From: CAXXOK01 sp001604115
GTDB taxonomy: Bacteria; Bacillota; Clostridia; Christensenellales; Aristaeellaceae
Assembly (NCBI GenBank): GCA_034928535.1
Contig: JAYFOV010000043.1
Span: 1 to 64,000, forward strand
Length of the DNA stretch: 64,000 bases
Direction of reading: 5' to 3'
Below the pieces are notes generated by a model, which made no database searches, was not told where the DNA came from, and saw only the letters and a program-made list of their open reading frames with translations. The position numbers were made by a program, and so were the translations under genes. Of this stretch, positions 27,232 to 34,110 are shown in pieces. How positions within the stretch are numbered: position 1 is the first letter of the stretch; every line of letters starts with the position of its first letter.

Positions 27232-27648
27232 TCAGCGGAACAGCCGTATGGCAAGGAAACCTAAGAGCGCTGTAACGCCGCTGACCGCGCTGCCCCACGC
27301 CAGGTCGATCACTGTGATGAGCACAGGCCAATCCTTGACGGTGGCCAGGTTGGTCAGATCATAGGTGGCATAGGTCACCAGGCCAAACAGCAAACCGGGC
27401 AGCAGAGCCTTTTGCCAGCTCCCGGCCGCAAGTGCCGGATTGATTACAAACACCATAAGCCCAATGATAAACAGCGCGTAGAAAAGGAACGCGGCCAGAA
27501 AATTAGTCTTGGGTGCCATCAGGTAACCGAGCCGGTCGGCGTAAAGCTTCCGGGCAATGACCACCAGCCATACCATATCGATGACCAGGAAGATCCCCAG
27601 CGTGACAAAGTAGTTGCGCACAGCCACCCAGGTCAGGGTCAGATTCAT
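27232..27648 (-). CDS. DUF2177 family membrane protein
   Basis: A 138-residue protein with about four transmembrane helices. The motif YATYDLTNLATVKDWP and the later DLAWG match DUF2177. Function is unknown in the family. It lies 14 nt downstream of the DUF1295 gene and is probably co-transcribed with it. Confidence 0.87.
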   Translation of the reverse strand: MNLTLTWVAVRNYFVTLGIFLVIDMVWLVVIARKLYADRLGYLMAPKTNFLAAFLFYALFIIGLMVFVINPALAAGSWQKALLPGLLFGLVTYATYDLTNLATVKDWPVLITVIDLAWGSAVSGVTALLGFLAIRLFR

Positions 27649-27662
27649 GGCTCATACCTCCT

Positions 27663-28427
27663 TCAGGATTGTTTGTGGGGAAACCAGGGGAAGAAAATAC
27701 TGGTGCGCGCCGCATACTCGGCATAGCCCGGGCGGTTTTGCATGGCGCGCTCCAGCAAGGGTACGCCGGACACGAACAGGAGCAGCAGCGTGATGGTGAT
27801 GGGGCTGAGGATAGCCACCAGCGATGCACCGCCGCCAAGCGAGATCAGGAATATGCCCCACCACATCACAGATTCCCCAAAATAGTTAGGGTGGCGGGTT
27901 AGCCGCCACAGTCCGGCATCCATGATTTTGCCCTTGTTGGCGGGATTGCGGAGAAAGCGCGCCAGTTGTGCGTCCCCTGCCGCCTCAAAATAAAAGCCCG
28001 CGGCAAACACCAGCAAACCAAGCACATACAGCCATGCGTGGCGCAGCGGCGCAGCACCTTCCAGCAGGATCACAGGCAAGGATATGATCCACATGAACAG
28101 CCCCTGAAGCATATAGACCTGCAAAAATGCGCGCGGCACCACCCACTTGCCCCACGAACGCCGAAAATTGGCGTAACGAAAATCCTCCGGCTTACCACGG
28201 TTGCGCCTGAGTATGTGCGTGAACAACCTGACTCCCCATAACGTAATGAGCAGCGTGACTGTGAGCCGTGCAAGCGAGAAGGGCAGGCGCAGCAGAAGCA
28301 TGAGCCAGGCTACGACGACAAAGCCAATACCCCAGCCAATATCCACCACGCCATTATTGCGCAGCGCCGTGCCCAAAACAAAAAACAAGAAGAAATACAG
28401 GAAAATGATCAAGGCGGCTAAACTCAT
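27663..28427 (-). CDS. DUF1295 family (steroid 5-alpha-reductase-like) membrane protein
   Basis: 254 residues with about six membrane spans. The C-terminal GLWRLTRHPNYFGESVMWWG is the DUF1295 signature, related to isoprenylcysteine methyltransferases and steroid reductases. The substrate is unknown. Its start overlaps the end of the DegV coding frame (ATGA), so translation is coupled to the upstream FakA-FakB unit. Confidence 0.9.
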   Translation of the reverse strand: MSLAALIIFLYFFLFFVLGTALRNNGVVDIGWGIGFVVVAWLMLLLRLPFSLARLTVTLLITLWGVRLFTHILRRNRGKPEDFRYANFRRSWGKWVVPRAFLQVYMLQGLFMWIISLPVILLEGAAPLRHAWLYVLGLLVFAAGFYFEAAGDAQLARFLRNPANKGKIMDAGLWRLTRHPNYFGESVMWWGIFLISLGGGASLVAILSPITITLLLLFVSGVPLLERAMQNRPGYAEYAARTSIFFPWFPHKQS

Positions 28428-29248
28428 TGCGGATCGCCACTCCCTTCTGTGATACAGACGGCCACCGTGCCGGGGCCTGCGTGCAACGCGACCGCTGAGG
28501 AGATTTCCGTGATAAAGGCGGGCGCCTTGCCCGTGATGTGTGTGAGCTGGTCGCGGTATGCTTCCGCAAGCGGGATGTTACCGCCATGCACGATGCTGTA
28601 GCTTTCAATACCGTTTTTCTGGTGCGCTTTGCGCACCAAGCGGAGGATCTTGCGCGTGAGCCCAGCCTGGCTGAAGGCTACGCCAAACGCCGCGCCATGG
28701 CCGCGCTTGTCCAGCGTCATGATGGGGCGCATGCCCAGCTTCATGCCGATTTGGCCGACTGTGTTGGGCACGCGACCGCCCCGCACAGCATAGGCAAGGG
28801 TGTTGAGGCAAACGTAAATGTGCGTGCGAGGGATGCGCTGCTCCACCGCGGCGACGATCTGCGCATGCGAGTATCCTTGCTGCAGCATATCAGCCGCCAG
28901 CTTGACCAACAACCCCTGCGCGCCGCTGTTGAGACGGGTGTCGATCACCGTAATGGGTTTTTCCGGCGTGGAAAGCTGCTGGGCGGCCTTGGCGAGAGCC
29001 TGGTATGTGCCGCTGAGCGGCGAGGCCACGCTGAGCACGATCAATGAATCAAACTGCGCCAAGCGGGCAGTCAGCAAAGCAAGGATGCGCGCCGGCTCGG
29101 GCTGTGCGCTGGTGGGGTAGGTGTCAGGGCTGTCCATTTCCCGGAACAGCTGCGAAAGCCGGATGGTCGCCTTGTCCAGATAGGCATTGCCATGCGCCAG
29201 CACGCCCATCGGAATCACCGAGATGGCGTTGTCCAGCAAAAAACGCAT
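28424..29248 (-). CDS. DegV/FakB fatty-acid-binding part of a frameshifted FakA-FakB fusion
   Basis: 274 codons matching DegV proteins, which bind a fatty acid for phosphorylation. It begins FLLDNAISVIPMGVLAHGNA and has the SVASPLSGTYQA and IDTRLNSGAQGLLV blocks. The expected N-terminal DegV strand (GLVTDSIADIPDAF) is not here. It is found in the other frame at the end of the upstream gene, which breaks off exactly at this point. No ribosome-binding site supports an independent start. The two reading frames join if one base of a T6 run (29238-29243) is skipped. Confidence 0.85.
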   Translation of the reverse strand: MRFLLDNAISVIPMGVLAHGNAYLDKATIRLSQLFREMDSPDTYPTSAQPEPARILALLTARLAQFDSLIVLSVASPLSGTYQALAKAAQQLSTPEKPITVIDTRLNSGAQGLLVKLAADMLQQGYSHAQIVAAVEQRIPRTHIYVCLNTLAYAVRGGRVPNTVGQIGMKLGMRPIMTLDKRGHGAAFGVAFSQAGLTRKILRLVRKAHQKNGIESYSIVHGGNIPLAEAYRDQLTHITGKAPAFITEISSAVALHAGPGTVAVCITEGSGDPQ

Positions 29249-30254
29249 CCGGAATATCAGCGATGGAATCCGTCACCAGGCCAATGCCGCCGGGCGCCAT
29301 GGTGCGCAAGCGGTTTTGCAGCGCCATATCGTCTGCCTTCTGCTCCAGCAGCGCGCCATAAGCCTGAAGACGTTCCATCACCAAATCCGGGGTATTGGTG
29401 TGGATGTGTACCTTGAGCTTGCCGCCGCGCAAGGTCACGATCAGGGAATCCCCCAACGGGTGCAGCAGCGCCTTGACCCCGTCGACAAAAGCATCCGCGT
29501 CCCCGGAGGCAACGGCGGCGGCATCCACCAGTGCCTCAGTGCAATAGCGGAAGGCCAAACTTTCCTCCTCCGCCAGCACGGGCGGAGCCTCTTCCAGCAT
29601 TTCCTCCACAGCGGGAGCGGGGGAGAAGTGCCCTTCTGCAAAAACGCGGTTCATGCCTTCCAAAAAGCGCACAAACCCTGCAGCGCCGGAATCCACCACG
29701 TTGTTTTTTCGCAGGATGGATAGCTGTGTTTTGGTGCGCTCCAGGGAGGTGAGTGCGGTTTTATAGGCAGCGGAAAAAAGCGCGCCAAAGCTCGGGTATT
29801 GTTCCGTATGGCCATGCAAAAATGCGGCCCAGTCCCGGATCACGCTCATCAGCGTGCCTTCCTGCGGGTTTTCCACGGCGCTGTACAGGTGCTTGACCGC
29901 ACCAAAAGCAATCTTGGCAAACTCCTTCACGCTCACGCGCTCGTAGGGCTTGCCTTCCTGCGCTAATCCATTGACATAGGATGCAAAAATGATGCCCGAG
30001 TTGCCGCGAGCGCCTTCCAACCCGGATTGGGAAATTGCCTCCAGCATCTGCGAAAAGGATTGTGTACGCGATGGCTTTTCCACCATGGCGCGCAGCGTCG
30101 TGCTCAGATTGGTGCCCGTATCACCATCGGCTACAGGAAAAACGTTGATCAGGTTCAGATACTTGATGTGGGCGGAAACCTCGCGCGCACCGGCAGCAAA
30201 CCAGTCCAGAACATCGATGCCATTTGCTTGCTGGTTGTTGATGGGGTACTCCAA
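29124..30254 (-). CDS. DAK2/FakA-like kinase part of a frameshifted FakA-FakB fusion
   Basis: A TTG start at 30254 (GGAGG 7 nt upstream) opens a DhaL/DAK2 nucleotide-binding domain: NVFPVADGDTGTNLSTTLRA, ARGNSGIIF and VVDSGAAGFVRF. The FakA middle domain follows (FRYCTEALV, LGDSLIVTLRGGKLKVHIHTN). The protein continues into DegV sequence (GIGLVTDSIADIPDAF), and after that the frame turns non-homologous (FAGQRHLGD...). Corrected for one base, the product would be about 609 residues: fatty-acid kinase and fatty-acid-binding protein in one chain. It may be a genuine mutation, a sequencing error or slippage at T6. Confidence 0.85.
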   Translation of the reverse strand: MEYPINNQQANGIDVLDWFAAGAREVSAHIKYLNLINVFPVADGDTGTNLSTTLRAMVEKPSRTQSFSQMLEAISQSGLEGARGNSGIIFASYVNGLAQEGKPYERVSVKEFAKIAFGAVKHLYSAVENPQEGTLMSVIRDWAAFLHGHTEQYPSFGALFSAAYKTALTSLERTKTQLSILRKNNVVDSGAAGFVRFLEGMNRVFAEGHFSPAPAVEEMLEEAPPVLAEEESLAFRYCTEALVDAAAVASGDADAFVDGVKALLHPLGDSLIVTLRGGKLKVHIHTNTPDLVMERLQAYGALLEQKADDMALQNRLRTMAPGGIGLVTDSIADIPDAFFAGQRHLGDSDGRAGAWQCLSGQGDHPAFAAVPGNGQP

Positions 30255-30493
30255 GGCAATTCCTCCTTCGTGAATGGTGGGGATCCATGGGTATGGCCTA
30301 GGATACCATTAGCATACCAAGGTTTTGGAAGGGTGAATCAGCCGCCGGATATTCTTTTTTACGCAGGAAACACAGCAAGGGGGGGATTTGCGCGGCTCAC
30401 AGCCACCGGGATGCGGGGCATGGATTTCGTTTGCCGCCATTATACTGCGCTGAGGGCCGGCACGTCAATGCGTTTGCATGATGAAGCAGGGGC

Positions 30494-30521
30494 TTGACAG
30501 ACTAAATAAATTGCATATAAT
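30494..30521 (+). promoter_or_regulatory. Promoter of gpx-ohrR
   Basis: Consensus TTGACA, a 16-nt spacer and consensus TATAAT, 32 nt before the gpx start codon. The -10 box overlaps the proposed OhrR operator. Confidence 0.88.
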
Positions 30522-30530
30522 TGAATTGTA
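30516..30530 (+). promoter_or_regulatory. OhrR operator
   Basis: TATAATT-G-AATTGTA differs at one position from the published Bacillus OhrR box half-sites TACAATT/AATTGTA. It covers the -10 element of the promoter of an operon that encodes an OhrR homologue, so autorepression relieved by organic peroxide is expected. Confidence 0.75.
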
Positions 30531-30552
30531 CAAAAGTTATGGAGGGAATTTC

Positions 30553-31026
30553 ATGAGTCTCTACGATATTCAGGTGAAGGATCCACAGGATCAGCCGGTG
30601 CTGCTCCGGCAGTATGAAGGCAAGGTATTGCTGATTGTGAACACAGCAACAGGTTGCGGGTTCACCCCACAGTACAAGGGGCTTCAGGATTTGTACGAGA
30701 AGCATGGCAGCCGTGGTTTTGCGGTACTGGATTTCCCCTGTAACCAGTTTGCAGGTCAGGCGCCGGGCTCCGATGCGGAAATCGAGTCCTTTTGCACCCT
30801 CCATTACCATACGACCTTCCCGCGCTTTGCGAAAATAGACGTAAACGGAGCCAACGAATCTCCGCTGTACAGCTATCTGAAAAAGCAGAAGGGCGGGTTG
30901 CTGGGCAGCGCGATCAAATGGAATTTCAGTAAATTTCTGGTGGACCGGCAGGGCAATGTCGTGAAGCGCTATGCGCCTACCGACACGCCGGAGAGCATCG
31001 AGCATGATATCGAAGCGCTGCTGTGA
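30553..31026 (+). CDS. gpx: Glutathione peroxidase family thiol peroxidase
   Basis: A 157-residue cysteine-type peroxidase. NTATGCGFTPQY carries the peroxidatic cysteine, FPCNQFAGQAPG the second conserved block, and KWNFSKFLVDRQGNVVKRY the third. Bacterial enzymes of this type usually take electrons from thioredoxin. GGAGGG precedes ATG. Its stop overlaps the possible GTG start of ohrR, so the two form one operon for organic peroxide defence. Confidence 0.95.
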   Translation: MSLYDIQVKDPQDQPVLLRQYEGKVLLIVNTATGCGFTPQYKGLQDLYEKHGSRGFAVLDFPCNQFAGQAPGSDAEIESFCTLHYHTTFPRFAKIDVNGANESPLYSYLKKQKGGLLGSAIKWNFSKFLVDRQGNVVKRYAPTDTPESIEHDIEALL

Positions 31027-31049
31027 GCGCACAGCGGGAGGTGTTTCCC

Positions 31050-31481
31050 TTGGGGCATGAACAACTCAGGCTCAAAAACCAACTTTGTTTTCCCCTGTAT
31101 GCCAGCGCCAAGGAGGTGGTACGCCAGTACACCCCTTTTCTGGAAAAACTGAACCTGACCTATACCCAGTACATTGTGATGCTGGCGCTGTGGGAGCACC
31201 AGCCCACCAATGTTAAGACATTGGGTGAATATCTGTACTTGGACTCCGGAACGTTGACGCCCCTACTCAAAAAGCTGGAGCAGCGCGGGTTGATCTGCAG
31301 GGAGCGATCCGGCCGTGATGAACGCAAAGTGCTTGTGCACCTTGCAGAGGCAGGGATGGCCATGGAGGCGGAGGCCGCGGATATTCCCCTGCGGATGCGC
31401 AGCTGCCTTCCCTTGACGGAGGCGGAAGCGACTACCCTATACCGGCTGCTGTACAAGATTCTCGCCGCAGGAGAGCCATGA
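31050..31481 (+). CDS. ohrR: OhrR, organic-peroxide-sensing MarR-family repressor
   Basis: About 143 residues. The start LRLKNQLCFPLYASAKEVV contains the peroxide-sensing cysteine (C13 with the chosen start). LNLTYTQYIVMLALWE, YLYLDSGTLTPLLKKLE and RSGRDERKVLV form the winged helix region. TTG at 31050 was chosen for its GGGAGG site; GTG at 31023, overlapping the gpx stop, would add nine residues. It should repress its own operon through the operator at 30516-30530. Confidence 0.93.
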   Translation: MGHEQLRLKNQLCFPLYASAKEVVRQYTPFLEKLNLTYTQYIVMLALWEHQPTNVKTLGEYLYLDSGTLTPLLKKLEQRGLICRERSGRDERKVLVHLAEAGMAMEAEAADIPLRMRSCLPLTEAEATTLYRLLYKILAAGEP

Positions 31482-31623
31482 GCCATGCCACCCGGCATGG
31501 TGAGTACCCAGGCAACCCTCCCTGCGGCGGATGTTCACGTTAGCGCTGTCGCGGAAAACCGGCCGTTGGATATGATAGCTCCGCATACAAGGAAATGCCT
31601 CGGCCGTGATGGATGAGCCCTGT

Positions 31624-31674
31624 AACACAAACGCCCCTTGCGCAAGGGCTTGATGCGCAAGGGGCGTTTGTGTT
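31624..31674. terminator. Bidirectional terminator, ohrR and msrAB
   Basis: A 21-bp perfect stem (31624-31644 with 31654-31674) with a 9-nt loop between two convergent genes. Confidence 0.88.
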
Positions 31675-31696
31675 GCACAGAAAGGGGCGCGGCTGT

Positions 31697-32665
31697 TCAC
31701 CGGGAAGGGCGTGGGGACTCCACCAGCGATTCCAGCGCGCCGTAACCCTCGCGCGCCATATCTGCCTTGGGGATGAAGCGCAGCGATGCGCTGTTGATGC
31801 AGTAGCGCAAACCGCCCAGCTCGCTGGGGCCATCTTCAAACACATGGCCAAGATGGGCATCCCCCACACGGCTGCGCACTTCGGTACGTACGCGCCCCAG
31901 GGAAGCATCCATTTTTTCGCGGACGACAGCAGGGTCGATCGGCTTGGAAAAACTGGGCCAACCGCAACCGCTCTCAAACTTGTCGGTGGAGGAAAACAGC
32001 GGCTCGCCGGAGGTGATATCCACATAGATGCCGGGCTGGAACTGATCGTGCAGCGCATTGTCGAAGGGGCGCTCGGTGGCGCTGTGCTGGGTCACCTCAA
32101 ATTGCAGGGGCGTCAGGCGTTTCTGGAGTTCGGCCCTGTCCGGCACTTGATAATCGGCGGGGTTAACCACTGCCTTGGCAGCGCGCTCAAAATGTGCCTT
32201 GCCAATGTGGCAATAGCCGGAGGGGTTTTTGTCCAGATATTTCTGGTGATACGCCTCCGCAAGGTAAAAATTGTCCAAGGGCTTCACCTCAATGGCGATG
32301 GGCTGTGTGTGCCGGGTTTGCAGCGCGGCAATGGAAGCCTGGATCACAGGGAGATCCGCCGGATCCGTATAGTAGATGCCGGTGCGGTATTGCACGCCCT
32401 GATCCCCGCCCTGCCGGTTCACAGACACCGGATCAATGGCTTCAAAAAACAAATTCAGCAGGAAAGTCAAGGGCACTGTGGCAGCATCATAGACCACCTG
32501 TACGGTTTCGGCATGGCCGGTATCGCTATGGCACACTTCCTGATAGGTCGGGTTGGCCGTCTTGCCGTTGGCATAGCCGACGGCGGTGTTTTGAACGCCG
32601 CGGATGGATGCAATGTACTTTTCCATGCCCCAAAAGCATCCGCCGGCGAGATAGATTTCCGCCAT
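31697..32665 (-). CDS. msrAB: Peptide methionine sulfoxide reductase MsrA-MsrB fusion
   Basis: 322 residues. MsrA half: catalytic Cys10 in AGGCFWGMEKY, then TGHAETVQVVYD and YHQKYLDKNP. MsrB half from about residue 180: FSSTDKFESGCGWPSF and the catalytic C289 in RYCINSASLRF. The two CxxC zinc motifs of many MsrB proteins are absent, as is common in fused forms. Together the halves reduce both S- and R-methionine sulfoxide. ATG at 32665 follows GGAGG. It converges on the gpx-ohrR operon, so this locus is an oxidative-damage cluster. Confidence 0.96.
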   Translation of the reverse strand: MAEIYLAGGCFWGMEKYIASIRGVQNTAVGYANGKTANPTYQEVCHSDTGHAETVQVVYDAATVPLTFLLNLFFEAIDPVSVNRQGGDQGVQYRTGIYYTDPADLPVIQASIAALQTRHTQPIAIEVKPLDNFYLAEAYHQKYLDKNPSGYCHIGKAHFERAAKAVVNPADYQVPDRAELQKRLTPLQFEVTQHSATERPFDNALHDQFQPGIYVDITSGEPLFSSTDKFESGCGWPSFSKPIDPAVVREKMDASLGRVRTEVRSRVGDAHLGHVFEDGPSELGGLRYCINSASLRFIPKADMAREGYGALESLVESPRPSR

Positions 32666-33014
32666 AATGCACCTCCGATATGCTTGCGTTGGATTGTCGT
32701 GAAGGGATGTGCCTGCCTCCGCAGGCATGTGCTGCCCTGCGTGGCGCAGTGAAACCGCGCCCGGCGGAAGGCTGCCAACCATGGTATACCCGTTTCAGGG
32801 CCAAGGGAAACCAGGGCGGGGGCGTGACGTCAAATCCGAATGGGCACGCGCAGGCTGCAACCCCGCTCCTGCAATCGGCTCAAGCACAGGGCAACGGCCA
32901 AATTGCTGCAAAGTAATAGCCGGAAAGGGCAAACCCCTCCCGGCTGATGGGGTGAAGCACGGGCTGCGATGCGCGGGATGCATCACGCAGCAGCACAGGC
33001 CGCAGCGCTGCGCG
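32666..33014. other. Intergenic region upstream of msrAB
   Basis: A 349-bp gap. I see a short hairpin TGCCTGC/GCAGGCA near 32709-32726 and some GC-rich inverted segments, but no gene. The open frames here are Arg/Pro/Cys-rich and have no ribosome-binding sites. Confidence 0.5.
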
Positions 33015-33437
33015 TCACGGCTGTTTGACGTCCTTATAGCTGACAACGGTACAGCCCTGATGGCGGATGCGTTTGCGGATAGCCTCGGCGTTGCGGCGCG
33101 TCGCGCCTTCGCCGCCTGCGGAAACCAACACGACCTGCACATTCTTGCCTTTGGGGAGTTGCCTGACCGCCTCGTTGAATGCGGGCGCAGGGTTGGATGC
33201 CCACACCGGCGCAGCCAAGGTGATCAAATCATACTGCGCCAGATCGGCCTTGATGGGTTGGATGGGCGTGCCTTGACCACGGAGCGCCCTGGGGCAATCC
33301 ACCAGATAGGTGTAGAGCTTGCCATGGTGCTTGACAGTCTGGATCGCTTCAGTGTCCGCACCCTGCGTGCGTGCCAGTTTCTCAGCAACCTTTTTGGTGT
33401 GTCCGCCATAGGAGTAGTACAGCACAATGGATTTCAT
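33015..33437 (-). CDS. Flavodoxin-family protein
   Basis: 140 residues. The N-terminal IVLYYSYGGHTKKVAEKLA is the FMN phosphate-binding loop of short-chain flavodoxins. DLITLAAPVWASNPAPAF and the glycine-rich VSAGGEGAT loop follow. The latter resembles flavodoxins that act as NAD(P)H quinone reductase partners. No neighbour suggests a specific redox partner. Confidence 0.9.
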   Translation of the reverse strand: MKSIVLYYSYGGHTKKVAEKLARTQGADTEAIQTVKHHGKLYTYLVDCPRALRGQGTPIQPIKADLAQYDLITLAAPVWASNPAPAFNEAVRQLPKGKNVQVVLVSAGGEGATRRNAEAIRKRIRHQGCTVVSYKDVKQP

Positions 33438-33591
33438 GGGCTTCCCCTTCCGGCTATATCCAGTTTAACGTCACGGATATGCCATTGATGTGACACATTA
33501 TAGGCGTACCCTGTTCGGCTGTCAATAGGGTGGCTGCGGTAGCGGCACCGCATGGATCCGGCCTGTGCACAGCGGGGAGCAGATGTGTTTT

Positions 33592-34080
33592 TCACGTTGT
33601 GTGCCCTCTAAGGCAGAAGCACAGATCGCCTTCGGCATCCGTGCCTTCCGGCTGAAACGCCAGCGCCTTGAGAAGTGCAAGGGAGGCTTCGTTGCCCGGC
33701 ATGACCGATGCGAACACCGCGCCGGCCCCGCGTGCCCGGAGCCAGCCCACCAAACCGGTAACGGCCTCGCGTGCATAGCCATGCCCCGTATGGCGCGGGT
33801 GCAGCGTGTAGCCGATGGCATAGCCATCGCCCTGCGCTTTGACATATAGATCGCCCAGCAGACAGTCATCTGCCTTGCGGACAATGGCCAGCTGCATGCC
33901 CGCCTGCACATCCGGCGCTGGAAGCAGCGCCGCCTCGTACGCGGCTTGGGTGAGTCCCTTGAACCCTTGAAAACGCATCCAATGCGCATCGTTGCGGTAC
34001 GCCATGAAGGGCACAATATCCTCCTGGGCAAAGGCGCGGATCACGCACCGCTCGGTTTCGAAAAAAGGCGTTGTCTGCAT
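33592..34080 (-). CDS. GNAT-family N-acetyltransferase (RimJ/RimL type)
   Basis: 162 residues. The start FFETERCVIRAFAQEDI and the acetyl-CoA loop HPRHTGHGYAREAVTGLV are typical of the RimJ-like subgroup; NEASLALLKALAF follows. Its acceptor cannot be predicted. It lies 30 nt downstream of the acyl-CoA synthetase gene and is probably co-transcribed, which allows but does not prove a link to protein or metabolite acylation. Confidence 0.9.
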   Translation of the reverse strand: MQTTPFFETERCVIRAFAQEDIVPFMAYRNDAHWMRFQGFKGLTQAAYEAALLPAPDVQAGMQLAIVRKADDCLLGDLYVKAQGDGYAIGYTLHPRHTGHGYAREAVTGLVGWLRARGAGAVFASVMPGNEASLALLKALAFQPEGTDAEGDLCFCLRGHTT

Positions 34081-34110
34081 GACGGTCAGTTCCCTTCTTA
34101 AGCACAGGTC

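Larger units (their letters stand above)
30255..30552. other. Divergent region between FakA-FakB and gpx
   Basis: A 298-bp gap holding the gpx promoter and OhrR operator at its right end. I see no gene and no convincing minus-strand promoter. Confidence 0.5.

Noticed and set aside
27024..27275. A plus-strand 83-codon frame between livJ and the DUF2177 gene
   Set aside because: It overlaps a terminator hairpin and the end of the DUF2177 gene, and has no supporting site or protein-like motif.
32880..33010. GC-rich segment resembling a riboswitch near the flavodoxin gene
   Set aside because: It lies downstream of the gene it would have to control, and no conserved riboswitch core was recognisable.
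32795..33142. A 115-codon minus-strand frame upstream of msrAB
   Set aside because: It overlaps the flavodoxin gene, is rich in Arg/Pro/Cys and has no ribosome-binding site.
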